Shown in pieces: positions 19,991-30,279 of a stretch of DNA of 36,132 nt (position 1 is the stretch's first letter; each line of letters opens with the position of its first letter). The stretch lies in the NCBI GenBank assembly GCA_015501055.1, contig JADNYV010000346.1, forward strand, positions 1 to 36,132, in the 5' to 3' direction. The notes beneath the pieces were generated by a model, which had not been told where the DNA came from, made no database searches, and was given only the letters and a program-made list of their open reading frames with translations. The position numbers and the translations under genes are program-made. This DNA is from Mucidula mucida (lineage: Eukaryota; Basidiomycota; Agaricomycetes; Agaricales; Physalacriaceae).

Positions 19991-20918
19991 TGATGACTGC
20001 TCCGGCAGGACTGCGTTACTGCGGGAGCTTCGCAAAACCCAACTCTTCGGCCAATTCTTCTTCTCCTTGTCGTTCATTTCGGTCCATAGACCCCGAATTG
20101 TCTGGGGTCGACCCTTCTTTGGACAGAACCTGCTGACATGGCCGTGTTCCCACAGCTGAAGCAAAGTCCTCTTCGACGTGCGTTGTCGATGTCCATCGGC
20201 CTGCCGGCTCCTCCATAGGTAACACCGTGGCATCTCGTTGTGTGATCGCGTCGGGGGTGGGTTCGTAGGATTGGCTCTCGATGTAGCCGCCTGCGGAGCT
20301 GGGGCCGGACTGCATGCCGGACCTCTTGCTCGCCGCCGCCTTCTCCACAGCTGATTGATCTGAATGATCTGTGCCTTCCAATCCTTGTACTTCTCTGGCA
20401 ACCCGTCTCGGCTGCCATAGATCTGATCAATGATCTTTTGTTGACTTGGTCTGAGAAGTCGCACAACAAATGGTCATCCTTCGAATATCCTGCCTGAGTG
20501 AGCAGAACCTCGAACTTCTGGAAGAAATCTTAAGCGGTGTCTTGCCCTGGTGCAACCGCTCGATCTGGTCTTGCGCGTCTCGTGCGAGGTTGGAATCCAC
20601 AAATTGCTCCTTCAAATCTTCCTTGAACTCCGTCCAAGAGACTGTCCATTCCTCTTCTTCCTCGTCGAAGTTCTGGTCCGAGTAGTTCTGGACCCATGCA
20701 TCTACGTGATCTCCTCGGATGTAGGAGAGAACAATGTCGATCCTTTCGGAGTCCGATGTGAGGTTGTTCTTCTTGTCACGCATGTATGTGAACATCGATC
20801 ACCACCAACTCTTGTACTTGGTCTTGTCCCCGTCATAGTTGTAAGGTTTGTTGACAAGGGATCGGCCTTTGGGTTCAACATTGGGGTGATGAGCGGGCTC
20901 GGATGCTTTGTTGGACAT
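19991..20918 (-). pseudogene. G2 Gag
   Basis: Start ATG at 20918. The same capsid words as G1 occur. A nonsense codon TGA (plus 20799-20801) replaces the CGA found in G1 (17177-17179) inside SWWRSMF. Further one-base losses break the frame near 20465, 20340, 20225 and inside the CCHC knuckle at about 20150. The slippery heptamer (20034-20040) is retained. Confidence 0.85.
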
Positions 20919-21515
20919 GGTGAATCGGGGGATGAGATCGGAGAGTGAAAGGGTGAAAGTGGGGATATGGGTGATGCGGGTTTGGATGAAACAGGTGAGG
21001 GGATAGAGGTTTGGATGAATAAGGGGGAAGTTGCCTAGATCTGAAATAGAATCCAGGACTTGGTAGGGTGGGGAATGATGGTGTGTATCGTAAGGTAAGT
21101 AAAGTAGGTAGGTATCGTAACTGTCTACGCTATTTTACCGACTACTGACTACGTATCTACGGAGCCCAAGAGCTCGTCACAAGTTTGCAATTGCCCAGCC
21201 GACGTCCCTCTGGTGTGAGGTAAGCCAAAGTTTTCCTGGGAATGGGGGTTGACCCGTAAACAGTGCCCACTGAAGTGCAACTGCCAAAAGTTCGTTCTCG
21301 TGAGAGCGGCTACTTCCAGCACCCGAGGCAGTTATCTCTAACTGTTAGCCGGCGCTACTGGGACCAATACACATGTATGCGGACGTGCGCTGGAATTAGG
21401 AATCCGTTGATCTGTAAACAGGAAAGGGGATGGGAAATGTGCGATGATCAAACAGCGAAGTGCTGATCAACAATCAGGGATGTGTGGTAGGTGGTAGAAA
21501 GTAGTTCTGATCTTC
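20919..21515 (-). other. G2 leader and primer-binding site
   Basis: Matches the G1 leader closely. The primer-binding site next to LTR3 reads AGATCAGAACTA in the sense direction, one mismatch from perfect complementarity to the LTR. Confidence 0.6.
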
Positions 21516-22044
21516 TGTTAGCGACTGACTAAGCCACAAGACTCAATCAGGTACCACAGCAAGAACTTAAGGAAGAAAGTGCTCGTGTTTGTAAGACTAG
21601 GCTAGGCCAGGTGTATAAACGAGATCGGAACTAAAGTACAATGATACTATACTACTGCTTTTATACTAGTAAGCCTGTGTTTAGGACTCCTTGCCCATAC
21701 GTGTTTCCGCTAGGGATAACTCCATGCCCTTGACCCAGTGTTGTATGCTACTAGTCCGTGAAACCATTAAATACGAGTGGTAACTGCATGTAAGTAATAA
21801 TACTGAAACGACCATGTGTGCTACGAGTGTCGGTGGTGTGTATACAATAGGAAGTCCATGAGGTATCGGCATGTATGATGTCATCCATGTGTTGGATGTG
21901 TGTCCGACATGAGTACGGCTTTGGTAATGAAAAGGAGTATGATTGGTGACGAAACAGATGATGAAACAGTCCATTGGTTGATAAGACAAGCCCCCGATAA
22001 GATATGATAAGATTGAAAATGTGAAAATATGGCGATTCATAACA
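21516..22044 (-). repeat. LTR3 (5' LTR of G2)
   Basis: 529 bp, beginning TGTTAGCGACTGAC and ending GCGATTCATAACA. The right flank (CTAAC) does not repeat the left flank of LTR1 (CATAC), so no target duplication brackets the G1-G2 cluster. Confidence 0.9.
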
Positions 22045-22597
22045 CTAACAGAGCAGAAATCCCGGAGATGTAAGACATACAGCGCGCATGTCAAATTAGC
22101 GCAACATATTGTCAACCCCATCGGCCCCAGTCAATGCAGCCCAAGCAGTGTCGACCCAGTCCGGTAATCTGCACGCAACCCCATAGACACATGATTGAGA
22201 CATTAAGGATGAACCAAGACATAGAGGCGTATTCCGGAGATGTGAGGGATCGTATCAGCGCACACCCGGCAATTGTGTCTAAGACAAACAGACACAGCAT
22301 GCCTACAAGGCCGGGCAGCAACAAGGACATGCACAAACCTAAAACTACAGACAAGAGCACGGACCACAAAACTACGACAAACAGGAAAGCACAAACCAGA
22401 ACATGGCCACAGAACCACGCATAAACAGACAAGAGCACAGATACAATCAGCTAGCTTATGGGGCTAAGAACCAACCAGAGGGGCTATAGAACACGCAAGA
22501 AAATGCCACGGGGCACACTGGAACGAACAAGAAAAATGCCACGGGGTGCACTGGAACGAACAAGAAAATGAGGCATGACAAAAAGCATCTCGGTGTA
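22045..22597. other. No gene; A-rich DNA with a short tandem repeat
   Basis: Low-complexity ACAAAC-rich DNA; the ORFs here are composition artefacts. A 33-bp unit repeats at 22503-22567. Confidence 0.4.
22503..22567. repeat. 33-bp tandem repeat, two copies
   Basis: Units 22503-22535 and 22536-22567 begin ATGCCACGGGG and end GAACGAACAAGAAAA (one A fewer in the second unit). They differ at two internal bases besides that missing A. Confidence 0.8.
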
Positions 22598-25500
22598 TTA
22601 GAGGATTTTCAGAATGCCCTGTTTCACCTTTTTGGCAAACCCCAACTTGTCGCCAGTGAATATTGAATTGGGAAGGAGTGACTTCCTAATCTGGCCCGCC
22701 CGTTGTTGTACCGTTGCACCTGCCTGCGCCCACTTGCTACAAAGCCTGGACATACTATACATACTCCTTCCCACTCCTCCTTGTCTGTACTCAGTTGATT
22801 CATCCAAATGCTGAGCAGAGATCAAGTAAATAGAGGGTCTATTGATGTATTCTTTGAGCAATATTCTAATCTGTACAGGACATTTTTACACTTCTGATAT
22901 CTATGTCCTTAACAAGAAAACCAATAAATTCATTGGGGCAAGAGCACTGAGCAGAACAAACAGACATTGCTCTCCTGCTCCGCTTCCCAAAAATGGTGGA
23001 GTCACATATTGTCACATCAAAATTTTGGATTCAGGGTTTCCCGAATACGAGTTAGGACCCTTGGAAACGGTGTTCCGAACATCCTTTGCGTGCAGTAGTT
23101 TTCTCTGCCAAATTGTCACTACTATATATGGCAGTATACACTGATGGCGAATACTGATGTCATCCCCCAAAACGGGGTGTTGATTGCTGCAAAGGGAACA
23201 TGCAGACCTGTCATTCTGCAAGAAGAACCACAGCAAAAGATCATGTTTTGGCAATGTAGCAAACACGACCAAAAGATGTTCACACCGGCCGCCTCTATTG
23301 CTACCGGTTTTCCTAGCCTACTGTATCAACACCTGCTCATTACAGTACAGCTAGATTACCTGGCTATTCAGTATCCTCAACAAAGACTAGATGGCCTACC
23401 TGGCGGCTGGCCTCCCAAGACTATTCACCCCACCGGGAGGCAATATTGCATGCAAGATTGTGCCTGAGAAATTGCTCTGGGTAGATGAGTCAGCCAGATA
23501 ACCACATATCAACCAGTTAAGTCCCCGCTGTCACTGGCCGCGCTTTTTGGGTCGGGTATCACTTGCAGGTGCACAACAAACACTCCCCGCCCAAAAAGGT
23601 GCTCTAATGGCGGGGATATTTGGGCAGCGACGACGAGGGCGGGATCGGCGCGATACCCCGTGATCGGCTGACATGTCTCAATGACTCAGGGATTTGTCAT
23701 GCATATCACAAAACCCTGCAATGTGGGACAGTGGCGCATACAGGACATGCTCAATATGATGAATTATCATACACAGTTTCTACTGTACATAAAACATAGG
23801 ATCTCTTGTCCCAAAATCAATTTTCTATCATAGAACACCGTGGAAGTTTGTGTTTGAGGCCGCCACAATGTTGCTGGGCCTGAAAAGCATCGAAAATACT
23901 CATACAGCTGATATTACACCCTATCAAGAAGTAAATCTTAAGACCAACAGAATGACTTTCCCGTCACTGTGACCGCCACGCTGACAGAAACGGACCCTGT
24001 CTCGGCAAAAACGCCAAACAACGGCGTGGAGCAAATCACGAATGCGAGCTGGGATTGGGCGCGAGGCAAGGATCTAGCCTGGATGCGGTGATTGCGGGCT
24101 GGCTCGAGGGAACACAAAAGTGGCGCTGAAGCCGTTGCGGAGGCAAAAAACACAAGGAACAACGGAGGACAAGAGGAAAGGAAAAAGTAGCCAGAGAGAG
24201 TAGATATAAGTAGAAGTAGAGTAGTGAGATGCTCACCAAGCAAGCACAGTTTCCTCAGAACACACAAAGACTGGCGGCATTAATGGAAAGCAAATGCTTC
24301 AGCACTGTTAGTCTTGAATTGGAAAGAAAAGAAAAGTTGTGAGACTCACAGGAGAGAAAACATGCTGCTGTTAAGACCCCCAGCAATGGTAAAAATCAAG
24401 AACACGCGTTAATGTTGCATACATGCGTCTGACCGGCTTCTTGGCACTTTGACGGAATCACTGGGATGTCCGATAAGTGACCAGAACGTCTTACCACCAC
24501 AGTGAAAGTCATTGTGCATCTTCCAGCACCTTTTTTTGTGGGTGAGCTCCCTGCCAAAAAAATTTAGAAGCTCTGGTGGGCGGGGAAAATGACTTTTCAA
24601 AAGACTTTCTCGTCTGGTACGTGTGCTGCTTCCTCACCTGACTGCTCTGATCACGTGCACAGGCTTATTTGTTGAGTCTTTTGATTCCCCCATCACCAAC
24701 CCATCACAACCGTGTCTCTACCTAACCTCGTTTGCCGCCGCCGCCGCCATTTCCATCATCAACCCACCAAGACTTTTCTCTTGCCTTCCAAAGACCGCTG
24801 TCGCGTCCACACACTTAGGATGTTGCCCAATGCAAGTGCCCCACGCTATCTGCTTTCACTGTTGCTCTCTCTCAACAACCCACCGCCATTAAACATCGAC
24901 ATGTCGTTTACTATTGGCAGAAGGCACTACACCTTTGTCCTTACTCGTACATAGAGGCCTCTCAGCATAGTTTCTCCCCCGCTGTGTATGTTGTCCATAT
25001 CGTCTGCTCTTGCATCAACTCATAGTTTTTGTTTAGCATGCTCTCAGATCCAGTACGCCGCTGCGACCATGGTCACTGTTTTTATTATTGTTCTCCTTTT
25101 TGGTCAGACCCATCTATTTCACCGTGGCGTCAACACTAACTTTTGATCAACAGACTCAGAGTCACAGAAAGAACACCTTCCAGATGGGCATCCTCGGCCA
25201 TTGTCACTGCCACTAGCAGTCTGCAATCTTTGGCCCTACCAAGACACGGGCCCCCATCCCTAGCACAATCTACTCTTCCCTGACCATTACCACTCATCAA
25301 GTTGTACTCTGCACCACATCAGACGTACCAGCAGCTATGGCCCACAGTTGTTGACTTTGTCCTGGTCAATGCTATCACCAATGAATGTGCTTGCTTGCCT
25401 ATCCCCAAATTCTCTCTAGACACTGACATCCCATATACTGCATGTTTGATCCAGGCAAGGCGGACAAACACTCCCACTCCGACCACCTTGGGTCCATCAC

Positions 25501-25706
25501 ACATCTGAGTTGAACCTCCGCGTGGGGGTTGTTTTATTCAACAACGTCGTCGGGGTGGGCCTATGGGTGTACTGGTTTCCAACGCGCCGGCGTAGTAGTC
25601 GGTATTCTCTTTCCCGACCAAGAGCGATGACATCCCACGCATTGTCTGCACTCGCTTTTTAAGACTTCCCAACCCTCTCAGGACCGCTGCACACTGTAAT
25701 TGGACC
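22598..25706. other. Unassigned decayed region
   Basis: ORFs of 80-110 codons occur on both strands (for example 23012-23272 minus and 23144-23467 plus), but none shows a domain or consistent splice sites. Near 23520-23660 GC-rich words are partly inverted (CCCCGC and GCGGGG; GGGTATC and GATACCC). A CCGCCGCCGCCGCC run lies at about 24734. Nothing firm can be called. Confidence 0.3.
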
Positions 25707-25967
25707 TTGACACAGAGGTGTTTGGGTTTAGGCCCGCCCAATTACGGGGTGTGTGTGGTACTGGCTTCTCTGGTCACCACATCTCCCTCGTGGACTATTA
25801 TAGGTGAGAGCACTTTCAACCTGTGCGAGGTGAACCAGATGGAACACAAGATGTGTTCTTACCTTAACTGGACTCACCGTGGACGGGCATTTACTTCAGA
25901 GTTTGGGGACCTGGTCCGACGGGATTTTGGCGAACCCAGAGCAAATTATTCAACTTACTCTCTATAG
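25707..25967 (+). pseudogene. Cyclin-box remnant (Pcl/Pho80-like)
   Basis: The frame contains SWTIIGESTFNLCEVNQMEHKMCSYLNW followed by FTSEFGDLVRRDFGEP. This resembles the second half of the cyclin box in basidiomycete Pcl-type cyclins, where a Ser-Trp is followed by a Leu-Arg-Glu-Val-Asn-Gln-Met-Glu helix and a Cys-x-Tyr-Leu segment. Such cyclins bind and activate Pho85-type kinases. No first half of the box or proper N-terminus is visible upstream, and only this piece is readable, so it is probably a gene relic. The identification rests on remembered family patterns. Confidence 0.45.
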
Positions 25968-26533
25968 ACAGTTTTGAAGCGCACGGCTTGTGCTGCTGCT
26001 TCCACCTCTGCCATCCCCCTTCCGAACTTCAAGTCCAATCCCGCTTTGGATACGAGAGCCAATAGACGACACTCATGATTGGCAAGTGAGTAGACCAGTC
26101 ATTGGAAAACCAAGTCTTTACTAATGATACACTAGGGTTTGGGACACCAGGATGCCTTGTCTATGTTGATGGATGATTCGGATCTGAACGACATGCTCGC
26201 GCTGAGGCGTCTGCTTAAACCCAAGGGATCGTGACTGCCCTCTCACACTGAGTTTGTTACCTTGCACTCCAAACTTTTGCCTACAAGCACTTGAAGAGGT
26301 AATCTTGCCAAGGAGCCAAAGTGGTATGTGATCTCTTATCACCCGCAACACCTGCTGGGACAAGGCGCCAACTTAGAGGCAGGCCGACCTTGAGCAGGTA
26401 TCTGTTGGTGCCTTGTCATTGCGGGAGGCATGTATCATGCTGTCATGTGTGAACTCATGTTTATAACAGTATTACCTCCTGATGGTCGTCATTTACCTCT
26501 CTGCGAAACTACTACATCGACTTCAAAGAGGCG
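25968..26533. other. No supported gene
   Basis: A minus-strand ORF at 26121-26363 is the longest but shows no domain or splice context. Confidence 0.35.
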
Positions 26534-28390
26534 ATGGGCATCAAAGGGCTCTGGCAGTACATATTGCTCATTTCTACCCTTGACCAGTACTAATACCAAT
26601 ACAGGAACTACAGGACAAGAATGACATTCTTGTACAACTCTTCGGGATCTCTCAATCTTGAGGGGGTAATTGTAAACACTCGAACTTTCCGCATACCGAA
26701 TCGGTATTGATTTTAGGTATTTTTTCTCTTGTGTTTGTACAGTGCAGTCTCTTATTTCTTTTACAGTGGCTGGATCTACAGGCCTTGCATCACTCAAACT
26801 GACCAATCCCATCGCTACGATTAGCATTCAACTCTTGCGGATATTCAGCCAAACTGCAATTAGAGCTATCTGTGTATTGATGGTAACAGTTGCCCCTCTA
26901 AGAAACGAGGGTCACATCAACCCAACAGTTATTGGTGTGTAGCCCCTCTCAAGACTCTCATTGAGGCCTTGGGCTATGACCATATCACGGTAAGTTGCGC
27001 TTCAGAATACCTGCAGTATTCTAATTGATATTCTGTACAGGCACCAGGTGAAGCCAATGCAGAGCTGGGACGGTTATATTATACCGGCGCTATTGATGCT
27101 GTGATGTCGGAAGATGTTGATGTTGTAATGTTCGGCGCTCTTCGTGTTCTTCGAAGGTGAGTTTCTTCTACTCTATGTATCCAGTGCTTACGCCAGCTCA
27201 GTGTTACCTTCAATGATAAAGAAATTAATGTCAAAGTCTGGGAGGATCTGAAGCTTTCTCCTTCAGAGGTAGCCTTTGTTGCTCTGCTTGCTGGTGGGGA
27301 CTATCATGTCCGTTCTTTTATTATAAGCCCGAGTTATTCTAATGCACATCTAGAAAGGCCTTGCGGGTTGTAGAGTCAAGCTTGCTTTACGACTGGCAAA
27401 AACCGATGTTGCTATGGATCTTGTGCATAACGCGCGTCAGATGACTCCAACTGTTCTCAAGAATTTCCTCGTCAAGTGGCGGTCTACGTTTTGCGCCATC
27501 TTATGCGGTCACTCTGATGCGACAATTCGCAAGCTTCATGTTCCCCCGGATTTCCTCACCCCTCATATTGTTCATCTATATCTTCAGCCTTTAGTGTTGA
27601 ATGCCGCACCTCCCATCCTCTCCTGGGATACAGCGCCAGACCTCAGAAAACTTGCTGCCTTTGCTACACAGCATATCACATCTAGCAATACGCCGGCAAA
27701 GCTTCTCAAGAGATTCAATACTCTTGTCTTTCCCGGCATCGCAATTCATCAGCTCATCAAGACTCAGCTTGAGGCAGATGGCATGCTTGATGTTGATATT
27801 TGTCCTCATGGCATCCTGCGCTCGCTTGCCAGACCACGGGGTACTATAGGTAATCAATGCCGCCTGGTCAATGGCGAAGTGTATGCCCATGTTAACCTCA
27901 ACCGCACCATATTGTTTGATATTGCGGTGGGTATTGTTGATGGAGGTTACACGGATGATTATTGAAAACTATTTCCCAAGCCTCGTCGGTCAAAGGTGTG
28001 GTTGTCGGTACTCTGCACGAGTTTGTTTTGAGTAAGTGTCGACTTCTATTATTGTCTTGTTGCTAATGTTCTTGTAGATCAAAATAATCACAATGTGATG
28101 GATACAGATGAGAGTGGTGAGGGATGACAATGAGGACAAGGACAAGGACAAGGACAAGGACAAGGACAAGGACAAGGACAAGGATGAGGACAAGGACAAC
28201 GGCAACGAGGACAAAGACAACAATAATCATGAGGGTGACGAGGGCGAGGGTGATGACGGCGAGGGCGAGAGTGATGACGGCGAGAGTGATGAGGGCAAGG
28301 GCAACAAGGGGGAGGGGGAGGGCAATGAGGGTGAGGGTGACAAGGATGAGTGTGAGGGCCACACAAGGACAACATGGATCAGTATCCTGA
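26534..28390 (+). pseudogene. XPG/FEN1/GEN1-like nuclease gene, frame-broken
   Basis: Starts MGIKGLWQ, the start type of the XPG nuclease superfamily. The XPG-N region is readable only across frame breaks (LEGVIVNTRTF, RIGID, then CIDGNSCPSKKRG). XPG-I is intact: APGEANAELG with its two acids, then SEDVDVVMFGALRVLRR. It is followed by LLAGGDYH and the helix-hairpin-helix KGLAGCRVKLALRLA. Clear introns are 26990-27040, 27157-27201 and 27308-27353 (51, 45 and 46 bp); another probably spans 26557-26604. The last large exon (27354-27965) stops after GGYTDDY, but further coding-like sequence, a probable intron ending near 28078, an acidic DK-repeat and a basic tail (KTVKRFGSSSRSQDAM) follow. Relatives cleave flaps or Holliday junctions. 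At least two indels in XPG-N and one near 27960 suggest a pseudogene or errors. Confidence 0.75.
28120..28360. repeat. GACAAG microsatellite and GA-rich minisatellite
   Basis: About eight uninterrupted GACAAG units at 28134-28182, then degenerate GAGGGCGAG/GATGACGGC-type units. On the plus strand it encodes (DK)n then acidic DDGEGE runs. It lies in the probable C-terminal tail of the nuclease gene. Confidence 0.8.
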
Positions 28391-28571
28391 TCTTATGATG
28401 TTAGCTACGAAAACGGTAAAGAGGTTTGGGAGTTCTTCTAGGAGTCAGGACGCTATGCCGCATACCCCTTTGATGTGATCTATATACTTTCACATGTGTG
28501 TACAACGTGTTTAATTTTCTCCCTCTTTCCATTACAATGGAGCTAGCTGTTCTGATACTCTGTTTGCTGGT

Positions 28572-30179
28572 GTGCGTAGTGTCCTTGAGCCTTTACACAA
28601 GGACACTCCTGCGCGTGGTGAGATTGAGGATGACATGGAGTGCAAGCAGCAAACTTTACCTGTGCCTGAAGCCAAAGATGGAGATGGGGACACTGTAATG
28701 GATAGAGATGATGCTGATGAGGAAGGTGGAATCAACGAGCTTATTGGTAACTTGTGGTTAGCTTCTAAGGGTGTTAAAGACTCAACTGAAGGATCATATA
28801 AGTCGTGAGTTCTATACTGTCTCAGATGTGGTTAATCAAATTTATTGTTCAATAAGGCTGCTTGTGCAATTCAAGACATTTGCTGTTTCTAAAGGATTGT
28901 GAAAGCTTAAGGATGAGATCTTTATCAAGAACCCTCTGAAGGACACACCATGGGTGATTGTGGCATGGATTCTACACGAGTAAGACCTGAAATGCTCATA
29001 GTGATTAGATTTTTATAACAAGACCACTAGGTGTGACAAAATTAGATTGGATGGTACTCTGACATCGGAATCTGAAGTACGGTCATCATATTCTCATGCA
29101 CAGAAAATGTGCGCCGCAATGACCTACAGATTTGGCCGATGGATTGGAGAAAGCAGTAAACTGCCATGGCAGGAAAGTCTTTCAAAGCCCGGTACATTTG
29201 TAGGAAATCCTTCGGTCTCAGAAACTGTATCTGCTTATATGCTTGGCTTGGGAAAGCGCAAGGTAGCACGAGGAGAGACTCCAAAAAGTTCATGTGCTGT
29301 TGTTGAGGTTTACTACTAGTACTCTTTCAATGACTTGCTCTAACAAATGTGTAGGATAATCTATTACAGCTACATCTTTGCAATACTGGAGATTGTGCAG
29401 CTGATTTCGCTAAACACTGGGCAGGACCAACTACTCGATCACTTGCGCAAGCTATGTACACACTTGCCTTTGTGTGTCTGTCACACATTGTTGAGGTCCT
29501 AAAAATTCAAGTCCATGATGTGGAATTCAGGCGGGATATGGGGAATGGTAATCCTGGCTTCATACTGACATTACCATTCAGAAAGACGAGTCAGTTTGGC
29601 AGTACGTTGCATAACAGTGTCTTCTTGTAGAGAGGCAAACTGATTAGGAAATTTTCTAGAAATCCAACCCTTCCATCTTTACATGTTTCCTAAGGAAATG
29701 GAGCATATCTGTCCTGTTCGAGCTCTTGCAGCCTATATTCAATGTACCAGAATTACAAGTGGATACCTATTCCGCAAGATTGATATCCGTGAACGTTCAA
29801 TCATTTACAAGAATGAACCCATGATAAGTAAGCAGTATTTCAACAGAAGCTAGACTCATCCATCTTCTTGTAGTCCTCAGAAGTGTTCTTGGAAATCTTT
29901 CGAACAAATCTACTTGAGATTGGAGTACAGCCATTTCCGTACGGCACTCATTCATTTCGATGTGGTGGATGTCAGTGGCTCTCTGTCTCGCTTCAATGGC
30001 CGCTTTGGCAAATATGTGAGTGGGGTGGGTGGAGCACTGAATTCACACACTTGACAATTGTCAAATATCTCATCTCTTGGAACGACAACCCATTGGTACA
30101 ACGAAATCAATTCTTTGATTTCACTCGAGCACCTATTGTCAAGTGCTGGATATGTGGCCGTTCATGTCCTTGCGCATAG
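28572..30179 (+). pseudogene. Tyrosine recombinase (basidiomycete YR, Crypton/DIRS-like), one in-frame TGA
   Basis: Six exons: 28572-28804, 28857-28979, 29031-29307, 29355-29601, 29660-29827 and 29881-30179. All five introns (47-58 bp) are GT..AG and phase-consistent. The N-terminal part is acidic. A core-binding-like helical domain (SYSHAQKMCAAMTYRFGRW, NPSVSETVSAYMLGL) precedes the catalytic domain: SHIVEVLKIQVHDVEF, CPVRALAAYIQ, the H-x-x-R box THSFRCGG (29949-29960), WGGWS and candidate nucleophile Y in TIVKYL (30066-30068). It ends with a Cys cluster (CWICGRSCPC). The box I Arg expected before xxEVL reads His (CAC, 29484-29486). TGA at 28900-28902 interrupts exon 2. Such enzymes cut and rejoin DNA for mobile elements. 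The start is uncertain (ATG 28634 possible). Confidence 0.75.
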
Positions 30180-30279
30180 TGCCACTGAGAAAATAGTAGA
30201 GAACATATTATACTTTGAACTGTAAATGATTAATCAACTTTAACTAGTCTTCATCTTCGTCATTCTTCTCTCTCTCTTC
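30180..30279. other. Spacer between convergent 3' ends
   Basis: About 100 bp, AT-rich, between the recombinase stop and the probable end of the SAP gene; the likely site of both polyadenylation regions. Confidence 0.35.

Larger units (their letters stand above)
18436..22044 (-). mobile_element. Ty3/gypsy copy G2, internally deleted
   Basis: Shares LTR2 with G1 and ends at LTR3. Its interior starts abruptly in RT, so the rest of RT, RNase H, integrase, chromodomain and polypurine tract are gone. The LTR end (AACA) and the RT site (AACAATAACTCC in G1 and G3) share AACA, suggesting a microhomology deletion. The remaining gag and pol carry many one-base losses and a nonsense codon. It could not move on its own. 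Confidence 0.88.

Noticed and set aside
22112..22438. Overlapping ORFs on both strands
   Set aside because: Low-complexity A/C-rich DNA yields open frames on both strands; no domain.
23520..23660. GC-rich inverted words as a MITE
   Set aside because: Matches are short and interrupted, and no target duplication was found.
28120..28360. Possible CRISPR-like repeat array
   Set aside because: The units are 6-9 bp and contiguous with no spacers, in a fungal setting.
28063..28375. Minus-strand ORFs rich in Leu/Val or Pro/Cys/His
   Set aside because: They are translations of the complement of the GACAAG/GA-rich repeat; the composition is forced by the repeat.
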